Numbered from the stretch's first letter, positions 8,832-17,467 are shown. The stretch: 64,000 bases of DNA from Mesonia sediminis (GCF_042684705.1 NZ_JBHULZ010000041.1:124001-188000), one strand, 5' to 3'. Notes: generated by a model from the sequence alone, not told the origin. Numbers and translations are program-made.

Positions 8832-9695
8832 ATGAAAAAGCAACTAGAAGCCGAGTTAATGAGTCTTGCACACCGTATTTTACAATTACGAAACAGAGCA
8901 GAAGTGCACGAGTTAAAAGCAATTAGCGCAGAATTGCATGAAAAATTGAGCGTGCTTTCTTTTACCGAAAAACATTTTGAAGGTAACCAACCTACAATTG
9001 GTAAATCCCAGATTGAAGAACGCTTGGCAAGATTTGATGAATCTACCCACACCCAAACTAAAACCACCGCAACCAGCCAAGAAAAGCCCATTGAGAAAAC
9101 TTCAGAATCTGATCATAAAGATATTACTGAGTCAAAAAAAGACACCCCAAAAGAAGAAAATACATCAGATTTAATAACCTCTGAAACTTCAAAATCAATT
9201 AACCAAGAGAAAACTGAAACAGAGGCTAGCGTAAAAAAAGAAGAAAACACCACAGATTTTGGAGTTCATTTTGATGAATTACCTCAATTTGAACCAATAG
9301 GCACCACAAAAGAACAAGAAAAACCAAGCCAACCAGCTACTACAAAAAAAGAGCAGTCTTTACCAAAACAAGAGATGCTTTTTGGAAGCGAGTTAGCCGA
9401 ATTTGAACCTAAAAAAACACACAACGACCAGGTTGCACAGAAAAAATCACTCAATCAACGTTTGAAACAAGGTATACAGATTGGGCTAAATGACCGTTTG
9501 GCCTACATCAAACATTTGTTTGATGGCGATGCAAACGATTATAATCGCGTGATTTCTCAGCTTAACACCTTAGAGCATTGGCAAGAAGCGCATAGTTTTC
9601 TTCAAGAACAAGTAAAACCCGACTATAACCATTGGGAAAACAAAGAAGAAATTGAAACCCGCTTTATGAATGCAATTGAAAATAAATTTATATAA
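8832..9695 (+). CDS. Hypothetical protein with long charged linker and conserved C-terminal domain
   Basis: 287 residues of unknown function. An N-terminal helical segment (about 1-75, starting MKKQLEAELMSLAHRILQ) is joined by a long Lys/Glu/Thr/Ser-rich, probably disordered linker (about 76-200). It ends in a compact domain (about 205-287; GLNDRLAYIKHLFDGDANDYNRVISQLNT lies here, shown in part). It has no signal peptide, so it is probably cytosolic. Its stop overlaps the rsmI start by one base (TAATG), so the two are co-translated. A -7 like TATTTTTG at 8761-8768 is a candidate promoter. I believe this family is common beside rsmI in flavobacteria, but no function is known to me. Confidence 0.8.
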   Translation: MKKQLEAELMSLAHRILQLRNRAEVHELKAISAELHEKLSVLSFTEKHFEGNQPTIGKSQIEERLARFDESTHTQTKTTATSQEKPIEKTSESDHKDITESKKDTPKEENTSDLITSETSKSINQEKTETEASVKKEENTTDFGVHFDELPQFEPIGTTKEQEKPSQPATTKKEQSLPKQEMLFGSELAEFEPKKTHNDQVAQKKSLNQRLKQGIQIGLNDRLAYIKHLFDGDANDYNRVISQLNTLEHWQEAHSFLQEQVKPDYNHWENKEEIETRFMNAIENKFI

Positions 9696-10369
9696 TGAGT
9701 AAATTATTTCTAGTTCCTACCCCCATCGGAAATTTAGAAGACATTACTTTAAGAGCTTTACGGATCTTAAAAACGGTCGATTTTATTTTAGCCGAAGACA
9801 CAAGAACAAGCGGTAAACTTCTAAAACATTACGAAATAAGCACGCCTATGCATAGCCATCATATGCATAATGAACATAAAACTACAGCCAAAATAGTTGA
9901 TCGTATTTTAAATGGTGAAACCGCCGCACTCATTAGCGACGCGGGTACACCTGCCATTTCTGATCCTGGCTTCTTACTCACCCGAGCTTGTATTGAGGCC
10001 CACATAGAAGTAGACTGTCTACCAGGAGCTACGGCTTTTGTTCCCGCACTAGTCAATAGTGGATTACCAAATGACAAGTTTGTATTCGAAGGTTTTTTAC
10101 CCGTCAAAAAAGGAAGACAAACCCGCTTAAAGTTTTTAAGCGAAGAAACTAGAACCATGGTATTTTATGAATCACCTCATAAGTTGATTAAAACCCTAAA
10201 CCATCTTGCTGAATACCTAGGAGAAGGGCGATTAGCCAGTATTTCGAGAGAAATTTCAAAAATGCACGAAGAAACCCAAAGAGGCAGTTTAACAGAATTA
10301 ATTGAACATTATACCGAAAAACCACCCAAAGGCGAAATAGTTCTCATAGTTGCAGGAAAAACCGCTTAA
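9695..10369 (+). CDS. rsmI: 16S rRNA (cytidine1402-2'-O)-methyltransferase
   Basis: SAM-dependent tetrapyrrole-methylase-fold enzyme that 2'-O-methylates C1402 in the ribosomal P site. 224 residues. It has the N-terminal LVPTPIGNLEDITLRAL motif, AEDTRTSGKLLKHY, the SAM-binding SDAGTPAISDPG loop and FYESPHKL, all hallmark motifs. Its length corresponds to the core domain without the C-terminal extension of E. coli RsmI, which has about 286 residues. It starts one base inside the preceding stop codon. The last 4 bases overlap the convergent gene 10366-10779. Confidence 0.96.
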   Translation: MSKLFLVPTPIGNLEDITLRALRILKTVDFILAEDTRTSGKLLKHYEISTPMHSHHMHNEHKTTAKIVDRILNGETAALISDAGTPAISDPGFLLTRACIEAHIEVDCLPGATAFVPALVNSGLPNDKFVFEGFLPVKKGRQTRLKFLSEETRTMVFYESPHKLIKTLNHLAEYLGEGRLASISREISKMHEETQRGSLTELIEHYTEKPPKGEIVLIVAGKTA

Positions 10370-10779
10370 TCTGCTTGCTCAATAAGTGCTTCTATTAAAT
10401 TTAAAAGCGCCAGCCGATCTTGCTTTGAATAAGATGTTAAATGAAAATGTTTCTTCTCCTGATTCAACAGCAAAACTAGCTCATCTCCCTGAAGATATGC
10501 TGATTTGATATCGGTTATTTTAATTTTATGTTTTGGGTGATTTTTCAGCTTAAAGCGGATAAAAACAGGGTCATAAAGAACTTGATTTTTCCGCAATCTC
10601 ATGACGAAGAAACTAGTAATTAATAATAGATTACCTAATATTATAAGGTAAAAGTAAATAGTGCTTTCACTAAGAATATAACCTGACAAACCAATAAGTA
10701 AAAGCAAGGCGCCTACTACTATCACTAAACCTATAATCAAAAGGTTATTTTGCTTAAATTTTAAGGTATCCTGCTGCAT
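10366..10779 (-). CDS. Small membrane protein, two TM segments and a soluble C-terminal domain
   Basis: 137 residues, function unknown. Two adjacent hydrophobic helices (about 13-35 and 40-60) are followed by a basic junction (MRLRKNQ) and a beta/alpha cytosolic region (about 70-137; KIKITDIKSAYLQGDELVLL). The general plan resembles bacterial PH-like domain proteins, a guess from architecture. It converges on rsmI with a 4-base overlap and diverges from the UDG-like gene 10823. No operon partner on its strand. Confidence 0.75.
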   Translation of the reverse strand: MQQDTLKFKQNNLLIIGLVIVVGALLLLIGLSGYILSESTIYFYLIILGNLLLITSFFVMRLRKNQVLYDPVFIRFKLKNHPKHKIKITDIKSAYLQGDELVLLLNQEKKHFHLTSYSKQDRLALLNLIEALIEQAD

Positions 10780-10791
10780 AATTATTTATGG

Positions 10792-10818
10792 TTGTTCAAA
10801 AGTAATTAAATAGCTTTG
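10792..10818 (+). promoter_or_regulatory. Promoter upstream of the UDG-like gene
   Basis: TTG (10792-10794), 16-base spacer, then TAGCTTTG (10811-10818), close to the Bacteroidota consensus. The -7 element ends only 4 bases before the ATG at 10823, implying a leaderless or nearly leaderless transcript. Confidence 0.55.
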
Positions 10819-10822
10819 CTTT

Positions 10823-11389
10823 ATGAAAGACTTATTAAAAGATATTCGTTCTTGTACCTTCTGCGAAAAGAATTTACCCCTTGGTGCTAAACCCATAGTG
10901 CGTTTTAATCAAAATACAAAAATACTATTGATAAGTCAGGCCCCAGGAAGAGCTGTTCACAACACCGGTATTGACTGGAATGATCCTAGCGGAAGAAAAT
11001 TAAGAGAATGGCTCGGCGTTACAGATGAACAATTTTATAATACCGATAACTTTGGCGTAATGCCCATGGGATTTTGTTATCCTGGCAAAGCCAAAACTGG
11101 TGACTTACCTCCTAGAAAAGAATGTGCGCCTTTATGGCACAAAAGCATATTAGACGCGTTTAAAGATCAACCTTTAAAAATACTCATTGGGGCGCACGCT
11201 TGTAAGTATTATTTAGACGGTAAAAAAAGTTTAACCCAGCAGGTTGAGAATTTTAAAGAATACCTTCCTCAATACTTACCCTTACCGCATCCTTCCCCCG
11301 TAAACCGATTTTGGAGAAGCAAGAATCCTTGGTTTGAAAAAGAAGCAATTCCTAATATAAGACAATATATACAACATAAAGTTTTGTAA
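10823..11389 (+). CDS. Uracil-DNA glycosylase family protein
   Basis: 188-residue member of the uracil-DNA glycosylase superfamily, likely involved in base-excision repair. The N-terminus has SCTFC. The active-site loop region reads LLISQAPGRAVHNTGIDWND (equivalent to GxAPG in family 4/5 enzymes), and the C-terminal strand ends in LPLPHPSPVNRFW, the usual H-P-S-P motif. Only two nearby cysteines are seen at the N-terminus, so a 4Fe-4S cluster as in family 4 is doubtful. It is followed after 25 bases by recJ, giving a likely two-gene repair unit. Exact substrate uncertain. Confidence 0.85.
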   Translation: MKDLLKDIRSCTFCEKNLPLGAKPIVRFNQNTKILLISQAPGRAVHNTGIDWNDPSGRKLREWLGVTDEQFYNTDNFGVMPMGFCYPGKAKTGDLPPRKECAPLWHKSILDAFKDQPLKILIGAHACKYYLDGKKSLTQQVENFKEYLPQYLPLPHPSPVNRFWRSKNPWFEKEAIPNIRQYIQHKVL

Positions 11390-11414
11390 CTTTATCTGTT
11401 CAAATCCATAAAAA

Positions 11415-13115
11415 ATGCGCTGGACATTAAAACCAATACCCGATATTGAAAAAGTCAAACACCTACAAGGGGCACTTCAAGTAGACCAGAATATTGCCAC
11501 TTTATTGGTTCAGCGCGGAATTGAAAATTTTGAGCAAGCAAGAGCCTTTTTTAGACCAAGCCTAGCCGACCTGCACGACCCCTTTTTAATGCAAGATATG
11601 GATATCGCTGTAAACAGAATTGAACAAGCCATACAGCTTAATCAAAGAATTCTTGTATATGGAGATTATGATGTAGATGGCACAACAAGTGTTGCATTGA
11701 TGAGTTCTTATTTACGCAATTATACAGAAAATGTAATTTGCTACATACCTGATAGATACAAAGAAGGTTATGGTATTTCTTATCAAGGTATTGATTTTGC
11801 ACACGATAATGAATTCGATTTAATTATTGCGTTAGATTGTGGCATCAAAGCGGTAGATAAGGTAGATTATGCACAAAAGAAGGGATTAGACTTCATTATT
11901 TGCGATCACCACAGACCAGGACCCGAAATACCAAAGGCAGTTGCCGTTTTAAATCCTAAGCGACCCGATTGTAACTACCCTTACAAAGAACTTTGCGGAT
12001 GTGGAGTTGGTTTCAAATTAATACAAGCTTTAGAAAAAAATCAAGGTAGAGGTATTGAGTTTTTAACCCCTTATTTAGATCTAGTAGCCACAGCCATTGG
12101 CGCAGATATTGTACCTATAACAGGAGAAAATAGAATTTTAGCTTTTTACGGATTGCAGGTAATCAACAGCTTGCCTCGTGTTGGTTTTCAAGCCATTATA
12201 AAAGAAATCAATAAAAAAAAACTAAGCATAACCGATGTAGTTTTTATCATTGCACCCCGAATAAATGCTGCTGGTCGAATGGAACACGCTTTACGCGCGG
12301 TGGATCTAATGCTTACCACCGACCCCAAGGAAGCACAAGAAATGGCTCATGCCATTGATAGATTTAACCAAGACCGTCGAGAAACAGATAAAAATATAAC
12401 TCAAGAGGCATTAAGCCAAATAAAAAGTTTAAAAGAAGAAAAAAGAACCACCACAGTAGTTTATCAAAAAGATTGGCACAAAGGAGTAATAGGAATAGTG
12501 GCATCGCGTTTAACCGAGACCTACTACAGACCCACCTTAGTGTTTACAAAAAGTGGAGAAAAGTTAGCTGCTTCGGCAAGATCTGTAAAAGGATTTGATT
12601 TATATGCGGCTTTAGAAGCCTGTCAAGAATTAATTGAGCAGTTTGGAGGTCATAAGTATGCTGCTGGCCTAACCTTGACTGAAGAGAATTACAGCCTTTT
12701 TAAACAAAAATTTGAACAAGTCGTACAACAACAAATCAACCCCAAACTACTAGAACCCGAAATAAACATCGATTTAAAATTAGACTTCAAATCAATAACT
12801 CCAAAATTTTATAGAATCCTGAGCCAATTTGCGCCTTTCGGTCCAGGAAATCCAGCCCCCATCTTTATGAGTGATAATTTGAAAGAAAACGGCTTTTCTA
12901 AACAAGTAGGAGCAGATAAAAATCACCTTAAATGCAGTCTTAAACAGAGTGGCAGTAAGCATATTTTTTCTGGGATAGGATTTAACTTGGGTAAGCATCT
13001 ACAAGATCTACTCCGCGCTAAAAGTTGCTCGGCTGTTTATAGTCTAGAAGAAAACGAATGGAACGGTCAAACCACCCTGCAACTTAAGCTAAGAGATTTC
13101 GATTTCAAGAATTAG
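11415..13115 (+). CDS. recJ: Single-strand-specific 5'-3' exonuclease RecJ
   Basis: Degrades single-stranded DNA 5' to 3' in recombination and mismatch repair. 566 residues, typical. DHH phosphoesterase domain: YGDYDVDGTTS with metal-binding Asp84, Asp86 and Asp88, and DHH at 164-166. The DHHA1 region follows (FGGHKYAAGLTL), then an OB-fold C-terminal part with FAPFGPGNPAPIF. Preceded by the UDG-like gene on the same strand. The 183 bases to atpB include no obvious terminator but do carry the atpB promoter. Confidence 0.97.
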   Translation: MRWTLKPIPDIEKVKHLQGALQVDQNIATLLVQRGIENFEQARAFFRPSLADLHDPFLMQDMDIAVNRIEQAIQLNQRILVYGDYDVDGTTSVALMSSYLRNYTENVICYIPDRYKEGYGISYQGIDFAHDNEFDLIIALDCGIKAVDKVDYAQKKGLDFIICDHHRPGPEIPKAVAVLNPKRPDCNYPYKELCGCGVGFKLIQALEKNQGRGIEFLTPYLDLVATAIGADIVPITGENRILAFYGLQVINSLPRVGFQAIIKEINKKKLSITDVVFIIAPRINAAGRMEHALRAVDLMLTTDPKEAQEMAHAIDRFNQDRRETDKNITQEALSQIKSLKEEKRTTTVVYQKDWHKGVIGIVASRLTETYYRPTLVFTKSGEKLAASARSVKGFDLYAALEACQELIEQFGGHKYAAGLTLTEENYSLFKQKFEQVVQQQINPKLLEPEINIDLKLDFKSITPKFYRILSQFAPFGPGNPAPIFMSDNLKENGFSKQVGADKNHLKCSLKQSGSKHIFSGIGFNLGKHLQDLLRAKSCSAVYSLEENEWNGQTTLQLKLRDFDFKN

Positions 13116-13224
13116 CCCAACCTGTAGCACCACTTAATTCTTGTTAACTGAAAACGAAGTGCTTAAACCGCAAAAACGCTCCATCTAGCATTGTCTGGCA
13201 GCCTATATAAAAAATTTAATTACA

Positions 13225-13258
13225 AGTCTTTTAAATAAGTTATAAAAGACTATCTTTG
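13225..13258 (+). promoter_or_regulatory. atp operon -7 element overlapped by an inverted repeat
   Basis: TATCTTTG at 13251-13258 fits the TAnnTTTG -7 element and leaves a leader of about 35 bases before atpB. A 9-base perfect inverted repeat, AGTCTTTTA (13225-13233) and TAAAAGACT (13243-13251), fills the spacer upstream and touches the -7 element. No TTG is seen at normal spacing, so the promoter may need an activator, or the repeat may be an operator. Confidence 0.55.
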
Positions 13259-13298
13259 CACAAAATTTTTTAAGCGCAATCCATTAAGTTGATCAGCT

Positions 13299-14384
13299 AT
13301 GATGACAACATTTAAATCGTTTAAGTTTCTAATTGCACTAGCAATAACCTTAACTGCGATCCCTTTTAACTCATTGGCTAAAGAATCAAATTCTGAAGTT
13401 GAAGAGCAGTTTAACCCTACAGACATGATAATGCATCATATTGGTGATGCGCATGGATGGCACTTTTTAGGAAGTGGTGATAATTCATACACCTTGCCAT
13501 TACCCGTAATTCTTTATACTGAAGACGGAGTGGTTTCTTTTATGTCTAGTGAATTTCATCACGATATTGAAGGTGAAGTTGTGGTAGAGAAAGACGGTAA
13601 GCGCTTTGTAAATTATCACGAGACGATTTATCAACTTAATGCGGGTGAAGAAAAACTTAGTTTTGGTGAAGACCATTACCCCAATAATGCTACAGCTCCA
13701 ACTGATTTATCGATAACTAAAAACGTAGCGGCTATGTTTTTAACGGTAATAGTAATGCTTATTTTCTTTTTTAGCCTAGCGCGTCATCATAAAAAAAGTG
13801 ACAAAGCGCCAAAGGGTCTTAATAATGCCTTGGAAGCCTTAGTTCTTTTTGTACGTGATGACATTGCCATACCAAATATAGGTAAGAAAAAGTATATGAA
13901 GTTTATGCCATTCTTACTAACTGTATTTTTCTTTATTTGGATTACCAATTTATTAGGGCTTTTGCCTGGAGCAGCAAACGTTACTGGAAATATTTCGGTT
14001 ACGGTTGCTTTAGGATTATTTACCCTAATTTTGATTTTAATAAACGGTAATAAAGATTACTGGGCGCATATTTTCTGGATGCCCGGTGTACCCGTGCCTG
14101 TTAAAATATTATTAGCACCAATTGAGTTGATTGGATTATTCATTAAACCAATTGCCTTAATGATACGTCTATTTGCGAATATCACTGCGGGGCATATTAT
14201 TATTTTAAGTTTATTAGGCTTAATTTTTATTTTAGAAAATGTAGGTGTAGCCGGAATTTCGGTTCCATTCGCCTTATTTATAATGGTATTAGAGCTATTA
14301 GTAGCATTTTTACAAGCTTTTATCTTTACCATGCTATCGGCCCTTTTTATTGGAGTGGCCGTTGAAGAACATGAACATCATTAA
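13299..14384 (+). CDS. atpB: F0F1 ATP synthase subunit a
   Basis: Membrane stator subunit that forms the proton half-channels. 361 residues, longer than the roughly 270 of E. coli. The extra is an N-terminal signal-like helix plus about 110 polar, His/Glu-rich residues (such as HHIGDAHGWHF) before the first conserved helix. This extension is usual in Bacteroidota. The essential arginine is Arg290 in ALMIRLFANITAGH. The C-terminus ends HEHH. It starts with two Met codons; I use the first. First gene of atpB-E-F-H-A-G; no atpI is seen upstream. Confidence 0.96.
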   Translation: MMTTFKSFKFLIALAITLTAIPFNSLAKESNSEVEEQFNPTDMIMHHIGDAHGWHFLGSGDNSYTLPLPVILYTEDGVVSFMSSEFHHDIEGEVVVEKDGKRFVNYHETIYQLNAGEEKLSFGEDHYPNNATAPTDLSITKNVAAMFLTVIVMLIFFFSLARHHKKSDKAPKGLNNALEALVLFVRDDIAIPNIGKKKYMKFMPFLLTVFFFIWITNLLGLLPGAANVTGNISVTVALGLFTLILILINGNKDYWAHIFWMPGVPVPVKILLAPIELIGLFIKPIALMIRLFANITAGHIIILSLLGLIFILENVGVAGISVPFALFIMVLELLVAFLQAFIFTMLSALFIGVAVEEHEHH

Positions 14385-14417
14385 TTTTAATTTTTTAATT
14401 TTTTAATTTTTTTTACT

Positions 14418-14639
14418 ATGGAATTATTATATGTAGGATTGGCAGCTTTAGGAGCTGGATTAGCAGTTTTTGGAGCAGCATTTGGTGTTGGTAAGATTGG
14501 TGCAGCCGCAATGGAGGCTATCGCTCGTCAACCAGAAGCAGCAAACAAAATCCAAACAGCAATGATTATTGCGGCAGCTCTTGTAGAAGGGGTGGCGTTA
14601 TTTGGTGTAGTAGCAGCCTTACTAGGGGTGTTAAAATAA
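14418..14639 (+). CDS. atpE: F0F1 ATP synthase subunit c
   Basis: Rotor-ring subunit: two-helix hairpin of 73 residues. The ion-carrying acid is Glu57 in ALVEGVALFG, and the polar loop ARQPEA is at about 36-41. I see no Gln in helix 1 and no Ser/Thr after Glu57, so the sodium-binding signature is absent and the ring is probably proton-driven. The 33-base spacer before it contains repeated TTTTTTAA units. A strong 19-base hairpin follows the stop codon, which may help set the excess of c over other subunits. Confidence 0.97.
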   Translation: MELLYVGLAALGAGLAVFGAAFGVGKIGAAAMEAIARQPEAANKIQTAMIIAAALVEGVALFGVVAALLGVLK

Positions 14640-14648
14640 GCCTATTGA

Positions 14649-14691
14649 AAAAACACTTCTTTTTAACGGTTGGTTAAAAAGAAGTGTTTTT
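14649..14691 (+). terminator. Hairpin between atpE and atpF, possible partial terminator
   Basis: A perfect 19-base stem (14649-14667 with 14673-14691) has a 5-base loop GGTTG. The right arm ends in TTTTT. It lies within an operon, just after the c-subunit gene, so it may terminate only part of the transcripts or protect the upstream mRNA from 3' decay. Confidence 0.65.
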
Positions 14692-14728
14692 AAAAAAATT
14701 AAATTAATTTTAGATAGTATAAAAACCT

Positions 14729-15223
14729 ATGGATTTAATTAAACCAGATTTTGGATTATTTGTGTGGCAAACGGTTGTCACCTTAATTTTAATATTTCTT
14801 TTAGCTAAATTTGCTTGGAGACCTATCCTTGATTCCATAAAGAAAAGAGAAGACTCTATTAATGATGCCCTAGACGCTGCCGAAAAAGCACGTTTAGAAA
14901 TGCAAAATTTAAAAGCCAACAACGAGAAGTTATTAAAAGAAGCGCGTGAAGAGCGTGATAAAATGCTTAAAGAGGCGCGTTCGATTAAAGAAAGAATGAT
15001 CAACGAAGCTAGCACAGAAGCAGAGCTAAAGGCAAGCAAAATGATTAGTGCTGCACAAGAGGCGATTGCACAAGAAAAACAAGCTGCACTGAACGAAATC
15101 AAACAGCAAGTAGCCGAATTGTCAATCGAAATCGCAGAAAAAGTAGTAAAAAAAGAATTAAACAGCCAAGAAAATCACATGCAGTTAGTTGATAATATGC
15201 TAGCCGATGTGAAGCTAAATTAA
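14729..15223 (+). CDS. atpF: F0F1 ATP synthase subunit b
   Basis: Peripheral-stalk subunit, 164 residues. A single N-terminal transmembrane helix (about 11-28; FVWQTVVTLILIFLLAKFAW) is followed by RPILDSIKKRE and a long Ala/Glu/Lys-rich helix that dimerises and reaches F1 subunit delta. It is separated from atpE by the hairpin at 14649-14691 and followed 8 bases later by atpH. Confidence 0.96.
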   Translation: MDLIKPDFGLFVWQTVVTLILIFLLAKFAWRPILDSIKKREDSINDALDAAEKARLEMQNLKANNEKLLKEAREERDKMLKEARSIKERMINEASTEAELKASKMISAAQEAIAQEKQAALNEIKQQVAELSIEIAEKVVKKELNSQENHMQLVDNMLADVKLN

Positions 15224-15231
15224 CAAAAACT

Positions 15232-15777
15232 ATGGCCAATACTAGAGCAGCACAACGCTATGCCAAAGCAATTTTAGAATTAGCTAAAGAAAAGGCGGTA
15301 TTAAAAGAGGTGAATTCAGATTTTCGTTTACTAGAGAACACTCTAAAAGAAAATAAAAATTTAGCTAATATCCTTAAGAGCCCTGTGGTAAAGGCAAGTG
15401 ATAAACAAGCGATTTTAAATCAGATTTTTACAAACGTTGATGCCATCACCCAAAACACCTTTGGTGTGCTTATAGAAAATGGTCGCATAGCTCTTATACA
15501 AGATGTAGTAAAGCAATTTATTCGTTTGTATGATGAAGATCAAAATATTAAGGTAGCTCACGTAACTACCGCAACCGCATTAACACCGGCTATGCATACT
15601 AAATTACTGGATAAGGTTAAACAACTTACCGGTAGTGAGGCCACCCTAACCAATGCTATTGACGAAAGCATTTTAGGTGGTTTTATTTTACGTGTAGGCG
15701 ATTTACAATATGATGCTAGTGTAGCAGGCAAATTAAATTCGCTTAAAAAGAAGTTTAATCAAAACGCATATATTTAA
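15232..15777 (+). CDS. atpH: F0F1 ATP synthase subunit delta
   Basis: F1 subunit that links the top of the alpha3beta3 head to subunit b. 181 residues. The N-terminal six-helix domain starts with RAAQRYAKAILELAKEK, and the C-terminal signature reads ESILGGFILRVGDLQYDASV (about 144-165). Starts 8 bases after atpF. Confidence 0.96.
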   Translation: MANTRAAQRYAKAILELAKEKAVLKEVNSDFRLLENTLKENKNLANILKSPVVKASDKQAILNQIFTNVDAITQNTFGVLIENGRIALIQDVVKQFIRLYDEDQNIKVAHVTTATALTPAMHTKLLDKVKQLTGSEATLTNAIDESILGGFILRVGDLQYDASVAGKLNSLKKKFNQNAYI

Positions 15778-15791
15778 CAGAAATAAAAACG

Positions 15792-15805
15792 ATACGTGCA
15801 CGTAT
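15792..15805. repeat. 14-base perfect palindrome in the atpH-atpA spacer
   Basis: ATACGTGCACGTAT, self-complementary over 14 bases, 14 bases after the atpH stop. It has no loop, so it is more like a protein-binding site or a weak hairpin than a terminator. Function unknown. Confidence 0.4.
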
Positions 15806-15824
15806 TCATTTATACTAAATAATT

Positions 15825-17405
15825 ATGGCAGAAGTAAATCCTGCTGAAGTTTCAGCAATTTTAAAAAAACAATTATCCGGATTTGAGGGAAAAGCTTCCT
15901 TAAATGAAGTGGGAACCGTACTTACCGTAGGTGATGGTATTGCCAATGTTTACGGCCTTACCAATGCAGAATACGGAGAACTCGTTGAGTTTGAAGGAGG
16001 TCTAGAAGGAATGGTACTTAACCTAGAAGAAGATAATGTTGGGGTAGTACTTTTAGGTGCTTCAAAAGCAATTAAAGAAGGTGATACCGTAAAAAGAACT
16101 CAGAAAATTGCTTCTATTCAAGTAGGAGAAGGTATCGTTGGTAGAGTAGTAAATACACTTGGAAAACCTATTGATGGCAAAGGAGCTATTTCGGGCGAAA
16201 CCGTTCAAATGCCGTTAGAGCGAAAAGCTCCTGGGGTAATTTACAGAGAGCCCGTTACAGAACCTTTACAAACCGGAATCAAGTCTATTGATGCTTTGGT
16301 ACCAGTAGGAAGAGGACAGCGTGAATTAGTAATTGGAGATAGACAAACTGGTAAAACTACTGTTTGTATTGATACTATTCTTAACCAAAAAGAATTTTAC
16401 GATAGAGGTGAACCTGTTTACTGTATTTATGTAGCTGTAGGTCAAAAGGCTTCTACCGTTGCCGGAATTGCTAAAACTTTAGAAGATAAAGGCGCACTAG
16501 CCTACACTACTATCGTAGCTGCAAATGCATCAGACCCAGCTCCTATGCAGGTTTATGCTCCGTTTGCTGGTGCTGCTATTGGTGAGTATTTTAGAGATAC
16601 TGGTAGACCAGCCTTAATTATTTATGATGATTTATCAAAACAAGCCGTGGCTTACCGTGAGGTATCTTTATTATTAAGAAGACCACCGGGACGTGAAGCT
16701 TATCCTGGAGATGTATTTTACCTACACTCAAGATTATTAGAGCGTGCGGCAAAGGTGATCAATGATGATGATATCGCAAAAAACATGAACGACCTACCCG
16801 ATTCTTTAAAAGATCGTGTAAAAGGTGGTGGTTCTTTAACTGCTTTGCCTGTTATTGAAACTCAAGCAGGTGACGTTTCGGCTTATATTCCAACAAACGT
16901 AATTTCGATTACTGACGGTCAGATATTCTTAACTTCAGATTTATTTAACTCAGGTGTACGTCCTGCAATTGATGTAGGAATCTCGGTTTCTCGTGTAGGA
17001 GGTTCGGCCCAGATAAAATCGATGAAAAAAGTTGCTGGTACTTTAAAATTAGATCAAGCCCAGTTTAGAGAGCTAGAAGCTTTTGCTAAATTCGGATCTG
17101 ATCTTGATGCCTCAACTTTAAGCACTATCGAAAAAGGTAAGCGTAACGTTGAGATCTTAAAACAAGCTCAAAACGACCCTTACCCAGTAGAGAATCAAAT
17201 TGCAATTGTTTACGCGGGTTCTAAAAACTTGCTGAAAGAAGTTCCTGTTGATCGCGTAAAAGAATTTGAAAAAGAATACCTAGAATTCTTAGATGCTAAA
17301 CATAGAGATGTTTTAGACACATTAAAAGCCGGTAAGTTAACCGATGAGACTTTAGATGTGATGACAAAAGTAGCGAAAGAGTTATCTGGAAAATATAAAA
17401 AATAA
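15825..17405 (+). CDS. atpA: F0F1 ATP synthase subunit alpha
   Basis: Non-catalytic nucleotide-binding subunit of F1, 526 residues. P-loop GDRQTGKT at 171-178, followed by the alpha-type VAVGQKASTVAGI, the RxxxPGREAYPGDVFYLHSR region and the signature PAIDVGISVSRVGGSAQ. The N-terminal beta-barrel is present. Followed by a hairpin and atpG. Confidence 0.98.
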   Translation: MAEVNPAEVSAILKKQLSGFEGKASLNEVGTVLTVGDGIANVYGLTNAEYGELVEFEGGLEGMVLNLEEDNVGVVLLGASKAIKEGDTVKRTQKIASIQVGEGIVGRVVNTLGKPIDGKGAISGETVQMPLERKAPGVIYREPVTEPLQTGIKSIDALVPVGRGQRELVIGDRQTGKTTVCIDTILNQKEFYDRGEPVYCIYVAVGQKASTVAGIAKTLEDKGALAYTTIVAANASDPAPMQVYAPFAGAAIGEYFRDTGRPALIIYDDLSKQAVAYREVSLLLRRPPGREAYPGDVFYLHSRLLERAAKVINDDDIAKNMNDLPDSLKDRVKGGGSLTALPVIETQAGDVSAYIPTNVISITDGQIFLTSDLFNSGVRPAIDVGISVSRVGGSAQIKSMKKVAGTLKLDQAQFRELEAFAKFGSDLDASTLSTIEKGKRNVEILKQAQNDPYPVENQIAIVYAGSKNLLKEVPVDRVKEFEKEYLEFLDAKHRDVLDTLKAGKLTDETLDVMTKVAKELSGKYKK

Positions 17406-17410
17406 AAATG

Positions 17411-17449
17411 AACTTCAGCAGTACTAGCTTAATAAGTCCTGCTGAAGTT
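17411..17449 (+). terminator. Hairpin between atpA and atpG
   Basis: 11-base perfect stem AACTTCAGCAG (17411-17421) and CTGCTGAAGTT (17439-17449) with a 17-base loop. Only three T follow, so it is a weak terminator at best; an mRNA-stability or processing element is as likely. Confidence 0.5.
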
Positions 17450-17467
17450 TAAATTCATCATTGTATA

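Noticed and set aside
14385..14417. Short TTTTTTAA repeats before atpE
   Set aside because: Three near-identical AT-only units are easily due to composition; I see no clear function beyond an AT-rich translation-start region.
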